A stretch of 64,000 bases of DNA from Chaetoderma sp. LZ-2023a (lineage: Eukaryota; Mollusca; Caudofoveata; Chaetodermatida; Chaetodermatidae): NCBI GenBank assembly GCA_034401795.1, contig CM067359.1:141415278-141479277 (forward strand), given 5' to 3'. Positions 11,177-23,285 of this stretch are shown one piece after another. Position numbers and translations under genes: made by a program. How positions within the stretch are numbered: the first letter of the stretch is position 1; the number at the start of each line of letters is the position of its first letter. The notes under the pieces were generated by a model. That model saw only the letters and a program-made list of their open reading frames with translations. It did not search any database and had not been told where the DNA came from.

Positions 11177-12903
11177 GTGCGGTGGTCCAGTGGAAAGATA
11201 CCTGGTTGCTGATGCTATGCGGAGTTGCAGAATGGCGGTGCGATCCCCCGACCGGGAGATGGAGATCAACAAATTAAACTAACGGGTGCATCACTGTCGG
11301 CTAAGTTAGCACATGGAAATTGAAGCCGCACGTTGGCAGTGCGTCAATAAAATAAAAATACATATACTGCCAGAGCCGTGCTGGAGTCAGAGTACAATAG
11401 GCGTAAAAGCCTGGGATTGATTGTGACAGATGCATCCACAGATAGTCCCATATGAATCGTCAGTGTGTCAGTATATCAGACATGTGAAAGCTGGTCGGCC
11501 AAGCGTTGACTACCTAGTCTTGGTGTGGTGGTCCAGTGGAAAGATGCCTGGTTGCTGATGCTATGCGGAGTTGCAGAATGGCGGTTCGATCCCCCGACTG
11601 GGAGATGGTGATCAACAAATTAAACTAACGGGTGCATCACTGTCGGCTAAGTTAGCACATGGAAATTGAAGCCGCATGTTGCCAGTGCGTCAATAAAATA
11701 AAAATACATATACTGCCAGAGCCGTGCTGGAGTCAGAGTACAATAGGCGTAAAAGCCTAGGATTGATTGTGACAGATGCATCCACAGATAGTCCCATATG
11801 AATCGTCAGTGTGTCAGTATATCAGACATGTGAAAGCTGGTCGGCCAATCCTTGACTTTTAGTCTTGGTGCGGTGGTCCAGTGGAAAGATGCCTGGTTGC
11901 TGATGCTATGCGGAGTTGCAGAATGGCGGTTCGATCCCCCGACCGGGAGATGGTGATCAACAAATTAAACTAACGGGTGCATCACTGTCGGCTAAGTTAG
12001 CACATGGAAATTGAAGCCGCACGTTGCCAGTGCGTCAATAAAATAAAAATACATATACTGCCAGAGCCGTGCTGGAGTCAGAGTACAATAGGCGTAAAAG
12101 CCTAGGATTGATTGTGACAGATGCATCCACAGATAGTCCCATATGAATCGTCAGTGTGTCAGTATATCAGACATGTGAAAGCTGGTCGGCCAATCCTTGA
12201 CTTTTAGTCTTGGTGCGGTGGTCCAGTGGAAAGATGCCTGGTTGCTGATGCTATGCAGAGTTGCAGAATGGCGGTTCGATCCCCCGACCGGGAGATGGTG
12301 ATCAACAAATTAAACTAACGGGTGCATCACTGTCGGCTAAGTTAGCACATGGAAATTGAAGCCGCACGTTGCCAGTGCGTCAATAAAATAAAAATACATA
12401 TACTGCCAGAGCCGTGCTGGAGTCAGAGTACAATAGGCGTAAAAGCCTAGGATTGATTGTGACAGATGCATCCACAGATAGTCCCATATGAATCGTCAGT
12501 GTGTCAGTATATCAGACATGTGAAAGCTGGTCGGCCAAGCCTTGACTACCTAGTCTTGGTGCGGTGGTCCAGTGGAAAGATACCTGGTTGCTGATGCTAT
12601 GCGGAGTTGCAGAATGGCCGTGCGATCCCCCGACCGGGAGATGGAGATCAACAAATTAAACTAACGGGTGCATCACTGTCGGCTAAGTTAGCACATGGAA
12701 ATTGAAGGCGCACGTTGCCAGTGCGTCAATAAAATAAAAATACATATACTGCCAGAGCCGTGCTGGAGTCAGAGTACAATAGGCGTAAAAGCCTAGGATT
12801 GATTGTGACAGATGCATCCACAGATAGTCCCATATGAATCGTCAGTGTGTCAGTATATCAGACATGTGAAAGCTGGTCGGCCAAGCCTTGACTACCTAGT
12901 CTT

Positions 12904-15671
12904 GGTGCGGTGGTCCAGTGGAAAGATGCCTGGTTGCTGATGCTATGCGGAGTTGCAGAATGGCGGTTCGATCCCCCGACCGGGAGATGGAGATCAACAA
13001 ATTAAACTAACGGGTGCATCACTGTCGGCTAAGTTAGCACATGGAAATTGAAGCCGCACATTTCCAGTGCGTCAATAAAATAAAAATACATATACTGCCA
13101 GAGCCGTGCTGGAGTCAGAGTACAATAGGCGTAAAAGCCTAGGATTGATTGTGACAGATGCATCCACAGATAGTCCCATATGAATCGTCAGTGTGTCAGT
13201 ATATCAGACATGTGAAAGCTGGTCGGCCAAGCGTTGACTACCTAGTCTTGGTGTGGTGGTCCAGTGGAAAGATGCCTGGTTGCTGATGCTATGCGGAGTT
13301 GCAGAATGGCGGTTCGATCCCCCGACCGGGAGATGGAGATCAACAAATTAAACTAACGGGTGCATCACTGTCGGCTAAGTTAGCACATGGAAATTGAAGC
13401 CGCACGTTGCCAGTGCGTCAATAAAATAAAAATACATATACTGCCAGAGCCGTGCTGGAGTCAGAGTACAATAGGCGTAAAAGCCTAGGATTGATTGTGA
13501 CAGATGCATCCACAGATAGTCCCATATGAATCGTCAGTGTGTCAGTATATCAGACATGTGAAAGCTGGTCGGCCAAGCGTTGACTACCTAGTCTTGGTGT
13601 GGTGGTCCAGTGGAAAGATGCCTGGTTGCTGATGCTATGCGGAGTTGCAGAATGGCGGTTCGATCCCCCGACCGGGAGATGGAGATCAACAAATTAAACT
13701 AACGGGTGCATCACTGTCGGCTAAGTTAGCACATGGAAATTGAAGCCGCACGTTGCCAGTGCGTCAATAAAATAAAAATACATATACTGCCAGAGCCGTG
13801 CTGGAGTCAGAGTACAATAGGCGTAAAAGCCTAGGATTGATTGTGACAGATGCATCCACAGATAGTCCCATATGAATCGTCAGTGTGTCAGTATATCAGA
13901 CATGTGAAAGCTGGTCGGCCAAGCCTTGACTACCTAGTCTTGGTGCGGTGGTCCAGTGGAAAGATGCCTGGTTGCTGATGCTATGCAGAGTTGCAGAATG
14001 GCGGATCGATCCCCCGACCGGGAGATGGAGATCAACAAATTAAACTAACGGGTGCATCACTGTCGGCTAAGTTAGCACATGGAAATTGAAGCCGCACGTT
14101 GGCAGTGCGTCAATAAAATAAAAATACATATACTGCCAGAGCCGTGCTGGAGTCAGAGTACAATAGGCGTAAAAGCCTAGGATTGATTGTGACAGATGCA
14201 TCCACAGATAGTCCCATATGAATCGTCAGTGTGTCAGTATATCAGACATGTGAAAGCTGGTCGGCCAAGCGTTGACTACCTAGTCTTGGTGTGGTGGTCC
14301 AGTGGAAAGATGCCTGGTTGCTGATGCTATGCGGAGTTGCAGAATGGCGGTTCGATCCCCCGACCGGGAGATGGTGATCAACAAATTAAACTAACGGGTG
14401 CATCACTGTCGGCTAAGTTAGCACATGGAAATTGAAGCCGCATGTTGCCAGTGCGTCAATAAAATAAAAATACATATACTGCCAGAGCCGTGCTGGAGTC
14501 AGAGTACAATAGGCGTAAAAGCCTAGGATTGATTGTGACAGATGCATCCACAGATAGTCCCATATGAATCGTCAGTGTGTCAGTATATCAGACATGTGAA
14601 AGCTGGTCGGCCAATCCTTGACTTTTAGTCTTGGTGCGGTGGTCCAGTGGAAAGATGCCTGGTTGCTGATGCTATGCGGAGTTGCAGAATGGCGGTTCGA
14701 TCCCCCGACCGGGAGATGGTGATCAACAAATTAAACTAACGGGTGCAGCACTGTCGGCTAAGTTAGCACATGGAAATTGAAGCCGCACGTTGCCAGTGCG
14801 TCAATAAAATAAAAATACATATACTGCCAGAGCCGTGCTGGAGTCAGAGTACAATAGGCGTAAAAGCCTAGGATTGATTGTGACAGATGCATCCACAGAT
14901 AGTCCCATATGAATCGTCAGTGTGTCAGTATATCAGACATGTGAAAGCTGGTCGGCCAAGCCTTGACTACCTAGTCTTGGTGCGGTGGTCCAGTGGAAAG
15001 CTACCTGGTTGCTGATGCTATGCGGAGTTGCAGAATGGCGGTGCGATCCCCCGACCGGGAGATGGAGATCAACAAATTAAACTAACGGGTGCATCACTGT
15101 CGGCTAAGTTAGCACATGGAAATTGAAGCCGCACGTTGCCAGTGCGTCAATAAAATAAAAATACATATACTGCCAGAGCCGTGCTGGAGTCAGAGTACAA
15201 TAGGCGTAAAAGCCTAGGATTGATTGTGACAGATGCATCCACAGATAGTCCCATATGAATCGTCAGTGTGTCAGTATATCAGACATGTGAAAGCTGGTCG
15301 GCCAAGCCTTGACTACCTAGTCTTGGTGCGGTGGTCCAGTGGAAAGATGCCTGGTTGCTGATGCTATGCGGAGTTGCAGAATGGCGGTTCGATCCCCCGA
15401 CCGGGAGATGGAGATCAACAAATTAAACTAACGGGTGCATCACTGTCGGCTAAGTTAGCACATGGAAATTGAAGCCGCACATTGCCAGTGCGTCAATAAA
15501 ATAAAAATACATATACTGCCAGAGCCGTGCTGGAGTCAGAGTACAATAGGCGTAAAAGCCTAGGATTGATTGTGACAGATGCATCCACAGATAGTCCCAT
15601 ATGAATCGTCAGTGTGTCAGTATATCAGACATGTGAAAGCTGGTCGGCCAAGCGTTGACTACCTAGTCTTG
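12904..15671 (+). repeat. Higher-order block of 8 monomers, first copy
   Basis: Eight consecutive monomers share diagnostic variants in the same order with 19131-21897: CACATTTCC in unit 1, GCAGAG plus GGATCGATC in unit 4, GCATGTTGCC plus the 'gactttt' junction in unit 5, GGTGCAGCAC in unit 6, GTGCGATCC in unit 7, CACATTGCC in unit 8. The two blocks are 18 units (about 6.2 kb) apart. Confidence 0.75.
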
Positions 15672-18600
15672 GTGTGGTGGTCCAGTGGAAAGATGCCTGG
15701 TTGCTGATGCTATGCGGAGTTGCAGAATGGCGGTTCGATCCCCCGACCGGGAGATGGAGATCAACAACTTAAACTAACGGGTGCATCACTGTCGGCTAAG
15801 TTAGCACATGGAAATTGAAGCCGCACGTTGCCAGTGCGTCAATAAAATAAAAATACATATACTGCCAGAGCCGTGCTGGAGTCAGAGTACAATAGGCGTA
15901 AAAGCCTAGGATTGATTGTGACAGATGCATCCACAGATGGTCCCATATGAATCGTCAGTGTGTCAGTATATCAGACATGTGAAAGCTGGTCGGCCAAGCG
16001 TTGACTACCTAGTCTTGGTGTGGTGGTCCAGTGGAAAGATGCCTGGTTGCTGATGCTATGCGGAGTTGCAGAATGGCGGTTCGATCCCCCGACCGGGAGA
16101 TGGTGATCAACAAATTAAACTAACGGGTGCATCACTGTCGGCTAAGTTAGCACATGGAATTTGAAGCCGCACGTTGCCAGTGCGTCAATAAAATAAAAAT
16201 ACATATACTGCCAGAGCCGTGCTGGAGTCAGAGTACAATAGGCGTAAAAGCCTAGGATTGATTGTGACAGATGCATCCACAGATAGTCCCATATGAATCG
16301 TCAGTGTGTCAGTATATCAGACATGTGAAAGCTGGTCGGCCAATCCTTGACTTTTAGTCTTGGTGCGGTGGTCCAGTGGAAAGATGCCTGGTTGCTGATG
16401 CTATGCGGAGTTGCAGAATGGCGGTTCGATCCCCCGACCGGGAGATGGTGATCAACAAATTAAACTAACGGGTGCAGCACTGTCGGCTAAGTTAGCACAT
16501 GGAAATTGAAGCCGCACGTTGCCAGTGCGTCAATAAAATAAAAATACATATACTGCCAGAGCCGTGCTGGAGTCAGAGTACAATAGGCGTAAAAGCCTAG
16601 GATTGATTGTGACAGATGCATCCACAGATAGTCCCATATGAATCGTCAGTGTGTCAGTATATCAGACATGTGAAAGCTGGTCGGCCAAGCCTTGACTACC
16701 TAGTCTTGGTGCGGTGGTCCAGTGGAAAGATACCTGGTTGCTGATGCTATGCGGAGTTGCAGAATGGCGGTGCGATCCCCCGACCGGGAGATGGAGATCA
16801 ACAAATTAAACTAACGGGTGCATCACTGTCGGCTAAGTTAGCACATGGAAATTGAAGCCGCACGTTGCCAGTGCGTCAATAAAATAAAAATACATATACT
16901 GCCAGAGCCGTGCTGGAGTCAGAGTACAATAGGCGTAAAAGCCTAGGATTGATTGTGACAGATGCATCCACAGATAGTCCCATATGAATCGTCAGTGTGT
17001 CAGTATATCAGACATGTGAAAGCTGGTCGGCCAAGCGTTGACTACCTAGTCTTGGTGCGGTGGTCCAGTGGAAAGATGCCTGGTTGCTGATGCTATGCGG
17101 AGTTGCAGAATGGCGGTTCGATCCCCCGACCGGGAGATGGAGATCAACAAATTAAACTAACGGGTGCATCACTGTCGGCTAAGTTAGCACATGGAAATTG
17201 AAGCCGCACATTGCCAGTGCGTCAATAAAATAAAAATACATATACTGCCAGAGCCGTGCTGGAGTCAGAGTACAATAGGCGTAAAAGCCTAGGATTGATT
17301 GTGACAGATGCATCCACAGATAGTCCCATATGAATCGTCAGTGTGTCAGTATATCAGACATGTGAAAGCTGGTCGGCCAAGCGTTGACTACCTAGTCTTG
17401 GTGTGGTGGTCCAGTGGAAAGATGCCTGGTTGCTGATGCTATGCGGAGTTGCAGAATGGCGGTTCGATCCCCCGACCGGGAGATGGAGATCAACAACTTA
17501 AACTAACGGGTGCATCACTGTCGGCTAAGTTAGCACATGGAAATTGAAGCCGCACGTTGCCAGTGCGTCAATAAAATAAAAATACATATACTGCCAGAGC
17601 CGTGCTGGAGTCAGAGTACAATAGGCGTAAAAGCCTAGGATTGATTGTGACAGATGCATCCACAGATAGTCCCATATGAATCGTCAGTGTGTCAGTATAT
17701 CAGACATGTGAAAGCTGGTCGGCCAAGCCTTGACTACCTAGTCTTGGTGCGGTGGTCCAGTGGAAAGATACCTGGTTGCTGATGCTATGCGGAGTTGCAG
17801 AATGGCGGTGCGATCCCCCGACCGGGAGATGGAGATCAACAAATTAAACTAACGGGTGCATCACTGTCGGCTAAGTTAGCACATGGAAATTGAAGCCGCA
17901 CGTTGCCAGTGCGTCAATAAAATAAAAATACATATACTGCCAGAGCCGTGCTGGAGTCAGAGTACAATAGGCGTAAAAGCCTAGGATTGATTGTGACAGA
18001 TGCATCCACAGATAGTCCCATATGAATCGTCAGTGTGTCAGTATATCAGACATGTGAAAGCTGGTCGGCCAAGCGTTGACTACCTAGTCTTGGTGCGGTG
18101 GTCCAGTGGAAAGATGCCTGGTTGCTGATGCTATGCGGAGTTGCAGAATGGCGGTTCGATCCCCCGACCGGGAGATGGAGATCAACAAATTAAACTAACG
18201 GGTGCATCACTGTCGGCTAAGTTAGCACATGGAAATTGAAGCCGCACATTGCCAGTGCGTCAATAAAATAAAAATACATATACTGCCAGAGCCGTGCTGG
18301 AGTCAGAGTACAATAGGCGTAAAAGCCTAGGATTGATTGTGACAGATGCATCCACAGATAGTCCCATATGAATCGTCAGTGTGTCAGTATATCAGACATG
18401 TGAAAGCTGGTCGGCCAAGCGTTGACTACCTAGTCTTGGTGTGGTGGTCCAGTGGAAAGATGCCTGGTTGCTGATGCTATGCGGAGTTGCAGAATGGCGG
18501 TTCGATCCCCCGACCGGGAGATGGAGATCAACAACTTAAACTAACGGGTGCATCACTGTCGGCTAAGTTAGCACATGGAAATTGAAGCCGCACGTTGCCA

Positions 18601-19130
18601 GTGCGTCAATAAAATAAAAATACATATACTGCCAGAGCCGTGCTGGAGTCAGAGTACAATAGGCGTAAAAGCCTAGGATTGATTGTGACAGATGCATCCA
18701 CAGATAGTCCCATATGAATCGTCAGTGTGTCAGTATATCAGACATGTGAAAGCTGGTCGGCCAAGCGTTGACTACCTAGTCTTGGTGTGGTGGTCCAGTG
18801 GAAAGATGCCTGGTTGCTGATGCTATGCGGAGTTGCAGAATGGCGGTTCGATCCCCCGACCGGGAGATGGTGATCAACAAATTAAACTAACGGGTGCATC
18901 ACTGTCGGCTAAGTTAGCACATGGAAATTGAAGCCGCACGTTGCCAGTGCGTCAATAAAATAAAAATACATATACTGCCAGAGCCGTGCTGGAGTCAGAG
19001 TACAATAGGCGTAAAAGCCTAGGATTGATTGTGACAGATGCATCCACAGATAGTCCCATATGAATCGTCAGTGTGTCAGTATATCAGACATGTGAAAGCT
19101 GGTCGGCCAAGCCTTGACTACCTAGTCTTG

Positions 19131-21897
19131 GTGCGGTGGTCCAGTGGAAAGATGCCTGGTTGCTGATGCTATGCGGAGTTGCAGAATGGCGGTTCGATCC
19201 CCCGACCGGGAGATGGAGATCAACAAATTAAACTAACGGGTGCATCACTGTCGGCTAAGTTAGCACATGGAAATTGAAGCCGCACATTTCCAGTGCGTCA
19301 ATAAAATAAAAATACATATACTGCCAGAGCCGTGCTGGAGTCAGAGTACAATAGGCGTAAAAGCCTAGGATTGATTGTGACAGATGCATCCACAGATAGT
19401 CCCATATGAATCGTCAGTGTGTCAGTATATCAGACATGTGAAAGCTGGTCGGCCAAGCGTTGACTACCTAGTCTTGGTGTGGTGGTCCAGTGGAAAGATG
19501 CCTGGTTGCTGATGCTATGCGGAGTTGCAGAATGGCGGTTCGATCCCCCGACCGGGAGATGGAGATCAACAAATTAAACTAACGGGTGCATCACTGTCGG
19601 CTAAGTTAGCACATGGAAATTGAAGCCGCACGTTGCCAGTGCGTCAATAAAATAAAAATACATATACTGCCAGAGCCGTGCTGGAGTCAGAGTACAATAG
19701 GCGTAAAAGCCTAGGATTGATTGTGACAGATGCATCCACAGATAGTCCCATATGAATCGTCAGTGTGTCAGTATATCAGACATGTGAAAGCTGGTCGGCC
19801 AAGCGTTGACTACCTAGTCTTGGTGTGGTGGTCCAGTGGAAAGATGCCTGGTTGCTGATGCTATGCGGAGTTGCAGAATGGCGGTTCGATCCCCCGACCG
19901 GGAGATGGAGATCAACAAATTAAACTAACGGGTGCATCACTGTCGGCTAAGTTAGCACATGGAAATTGAAGCCGCACGTTGCCAGTGCGTCAATAAAATA
20001 AAAATACATATACTGCCAGAGCCGTGCTGGAGTCAGAGTACAATAGGCGTAAAAGCCTAGGATTGATTGTGACAGATGCATCCACAGATAGTCCCATATG
20101 AATCGTCAGTGTGTCAGTATATCAGACATGTGAAAGCTGGTCGGCCAAGCCTTGACTACCTAGTCTTGGTGCGGTGGTCCAGTGGAAAGATGCCTGGTTG
20201 CTGATGCTATGCAGAGTTGCAGAATGGCGGATCGATCCCCCGACCGGGAGATGGAGATCAACAAATTAAACTAACGGGTGCATCACTGTCGGCTAAGTTA
20301 GCACATGGAAATTGAAGCCGCACGTTGGCAGTGCGTCAATAAAATAAAAATACATATACTGCCAGAGCCGTGCTGGAGTCAGAGTACAATAGGCGTAAAA
20401 GCCTGGGATTGATTGTGACAGATGCATCCACAGATAGTCCCATATGAATCGTCAGTGTGTCAGTATATCAGACATGTGAAAGCTGGTCGGCCAAGCGTTG
20501 ACTACCTAGTCTTGGTGTGGTGGTCCAGTGGAAAGATGCCTGGTTGCTGATGCTATGCGGAGTTGCAGAATGGCGGTTCGATCCCCCGACCGGGAGATGG
20601 TGATCAACAAATTAAACTAACGGGTGCATCACTGTCGGCTAAGTTAGCACATGGAAATTGAAGCCGCATGTTGCCAGTGCGTCAATAAAATAAAAATACA
20701 TATACTGCCAGAGCCGTGCTGGAGTCAGAGTACAATAGGCGTAAAAGCCTAGGATTGATTGTGACAGATGCATCCACAGATAGTCCCATATGAATCGTCA
20801 GTGTGTCAGTATATCAGACATGTGAAAGCTGGTCGGCCAATCCTTGACTTTTAGTCTTGGTGCGGTGGTCCAGTGGAAAGATGCCTGGTTGCTGATGCTA
20901 TGCGGAGTTGCAGAATGGCGGTTCGATCCCCCGACCGGGAGATGGTGATCAACAAATTAAACTAACGGGTGCAGCACTGTCGGCTAAGTTAGCACATGGA
21001 AATTGAAGCCGCACGTTGCCAGTGCGTCAATAAAATAAAAATACATATACTGCCAGAGCCGTGCTGGAGTCAGAGTACAATAGGCGTAAAAGCCTAGGAT
21101 TGATTGTGACAGATGCATCCACAGATAGTCCCATATGAATCGTCAGTGTGTCAGTATATCAGACATGTGAAAGCTGGTCGGCCAAGCCTTGACTACCTAG
21201 TCTTGGTGCGGTGGTCCAGTGGAAAGATACCTGGTTGCTGATGCTATGCGGAGTTGCAGAATGGCGGTGCGATCCCCCGACCGGGAGATGGAGATCAACA
21301 AATTAAACTAACGGGTGCATCACTGTCGGCTAAGTTAGCACATGGAAATTGAAGCCGCACGTTGCCAGTGCGTCAATAAAATAAAAATACATATACTGCC
21401 AGAGCCGTGCTGGAGTCAGAGTACAATAGGCGTAAAAGCCTAGGATTGATTGTGACAGATGCATCCACAGATAGTCCCATATGAATCGTCAGTGTGTCAG
21501 TATATCAGACATGTGAAAGCTGGTCGGCCAAGCCTTGACTACCTAGTCTTGGTTCGGTGGTCCAGTGGAAAGATGCCTGGTTGCTGATGCTATGCGAAGT
21601 TGCAGAATGGCGGTTCGATCCCCCGACCGGGAGATGGAGATCAACAAATTAAACTAACGGGTGCATCACTGTCGGCTAAGTTAGCACATGGAAATTGAAG
21701 CCGCACATTGCCAGTGCGTCAATAAAATTAAAATACATATACTGCCAGAGCCGTGCTGGAGTCAGAGTACAATAGGCGTAAAAGCCTAGGATTGATTGTG
21801 ACAGATGCATCCACAGATAGTCCCATATGAATCGTCAGTGTGTCAGTATATCAGACATGTGAAAGCTGGTCGGCCAATCCTTGACTACCTAGTCTTG
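19131..21897 (+). repeat. Higher-order block of 8 monomers, second copy
   Basis: Same variant order as 12904-15671. The last unit differs at its edges (GGTTCGGTGG start, AAAATTAAAA, 'atccttgactacc' end). This shows multi-unit segmental duplication or unequal exchange rather than unit-by-unit expansion. Confidence 0.75.
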
Positions 21898-22098
21898 GTG
21901 CGGTGGTCCAGTGGAAAGATGCCTGGTTGCTGATGCTATGCAGAGTTGCAGAATGGCGGTTCGATCCCCCGACCGGGAGATGGAGATCAACAAATTAAAC
22001 TAACGGGTGCATCACTGTCGGCTAAGTTAGCACATGGAAATTGAAGCCGCACGTTGGCAGTGCGTCAATAAAATAAAAATACATATACTGCCAGAGCC

Positions 22099-23256
22099 GT
22101 GCTGGAGTCAGAGTACAATAGGCGTAAAAGCCTGGGATTGATTGCCCAAACTCTTCCATATTTAGACCTCGGTCGGGCCAAGTCCACTGCAATCCATTGG
22201 GCCAAAAAGAATTATCACAGAAAATTGGATCACAATGCCATCTCAGCATTTTATGATTTTATTAGACCACTTGATCCGAATTATAAGCCTGCTACTAAAC
22301 CACTAAATGTCACCCCTGTTATCAAACCAGTACAAAATGCAAATTTAGTACAATCCGCTCATCCCAAAAAGCGGCTACATTCACCTGCAGAGGCCTCACC
22401 ACCACTAAAACGTCCAGATAAACGACCGTCTCCCATTAGCTCTCTTCCTGGCACATCCATTGACCACAGTATTTACATTCCAGTGGATCCCTCTATGATC
22501 CCTCTACCAGACTCACCTCCACCAGCGCCGCCATTCTCTCCTGAGGATTTTCCTCCTCTTCCGCAGAGGGTGTCAAATTCTAAAGGTGCTAGTAAACAGC
22601 CTGGTCCAAGGACCCAAGCTACACCAAAGGTCCCCCAACCACGGTTCACACCATCTCCATGCGCCAGACCAAAGAAGCCCACACCCTTGGGACAGAATAA
22701 GTTCTGGAGATTTAGAAATGAGACCACCAACAGACCAAATTGGCAACTTCCTACCCTCGACAAAAAGATCTTGATCGTCGGAGATTCAAACTTGAGTCGG
22801 ATTAATGTGGATCCCCATCCAGATACTCAGATTGCCTGTTTCCCTGGAGCATCGATTAATGATCTCAGAACGATCATTAATAGATACACAGGGAAATTGC
22901 AACCTGAGAAAGTAGTCCTCACCATAGGAATAAATGATAGGAATAATCTAATCTCAGCCTCCGAGTATCGACTTAGGTTATTATTCAGTATGGTACGAAA
23001 GAAATTTCCCAAGTCTATGATCTACTTCACTGAACTAAATTTCTCCGCAACCTCGACCCCTCAGCAAAAGCAGGCACTCGATGCAATTAATCAGACTGCC
23101 GCATCAAGCAAGGCCAAGTCCCCTGACTCCAAGGTTATTGTCATACCCAGTCTTCCTTCGACAGAATTCGAAGTGGGCCATGACAATATTCATTGGACTG
23201 AGAGGACAGCGAATGACATGTATAATAACTGGCTTGTAGCCCTTAATTTAAACTAA
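22099..23256 (+). CDS. PLE ORF1: SGNH/GDSL-type hydrolase domain protein
   Basis: A 385-codon frame. Residues about 1-60 are a basic N-terminal segment, and about 60-215 are Pro/Ser-rich low complexity. A C-terminal SGNH-hydrolase fold is inferred from ILIVGDSNLSR (nucleophile Ser230 in GDSN), FPGAS (Gly250), TIGINDRNN (Asn279 in GxND) and GHDNIHW (Asp362, His365), so all four SGNH blocks are present. Esterase-like ORF1 proteins are known in CR1 LINEs, and GDSL ORFs are reported in giant rotifer PLE units. Its job is probably nucleoprotein or lipid-ester related, but unproven. The first in-frame codon after the upstream stop that could initiate is GTG at 22099. There is no ATG before residue 133, so the true start may be upstream, spliced or lost. 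Its first ~15 codons are shared with the satellite monomers. Confidence 0.8.
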   Translation: MLESEYNRRKSLGLIAQTLPYLDLGRAKSTAIHWAKKNYHRKLDHNAISAFYDFIRPLDPNYKPATKPLNVTPVIKPVQNANLVQSAHPKKRLHSPAEASPPLKRPDKRPSPISSLPGTSIDHSIYIPVDPSMIPLPDSPPPAPPFSPEDFPPLPQRVSNSKGASKQPGPRTQATPKVPQPRFTPSPCARPKKPTPLGQNKFWRFRNETTNRPNWQLPTLDKKILIVGDSNLSRINVDPHPDTQIACFPGASINDLRTIINRYTGKLQPEKVVLTIGINDRNNLISASEYRLRLLFSMVRKKFPKSMIYFTELNFSATSTPQQKQALDAINQTAASSKAKSPDSKVIVIPSLPSTEFEVGHDNIHWTERTANDMYNNWLVALNLN

Positions 23257-23285
23257 ACTCGGGTCAAGGTACCAACCACCCAGAA

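Larger units (their letters stand above)
10492..22098 (+). repeat. 346-bp SINE-derived satellite array, ~34 units
   Basis: Tandem units of 345-346 bp. The start phrase GGTGCGGTGGTCCAGTGG recurs at 10831, 11177, 11523, 11868 and so on to 21898. Each unit has a tRNA-like A box (TGGTCCAGTGG) and, about 45 bp later, a B box (GGTTCGATCCC or variants GTGCGATCC, GATCGATCC). A SINE-like body ends in AATAAAATAAAAATACATA, followed by about 145 bp of spacer. The spacer includes about 40 bp matching the start of the adjacent PLE ORF1. Units differ by a few substitutions. No protein product is supported. Confidence 0.9.

Noticed and set aside
10492..22098. Satellite as a CRISPR array or as a cluster of real tRNA genes
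   Set aside because: Eukaryotic context, no short repeat/spacer alternation, and no acceptor stem or CCA-compatible end; the boxes only indicate tRNA ancestry.
22473..22763. Gly-rich minus-strand frame inside PLE ORF1
   Set aside because: Shadow of the Pro-rich part of ORF1 on the other strand.
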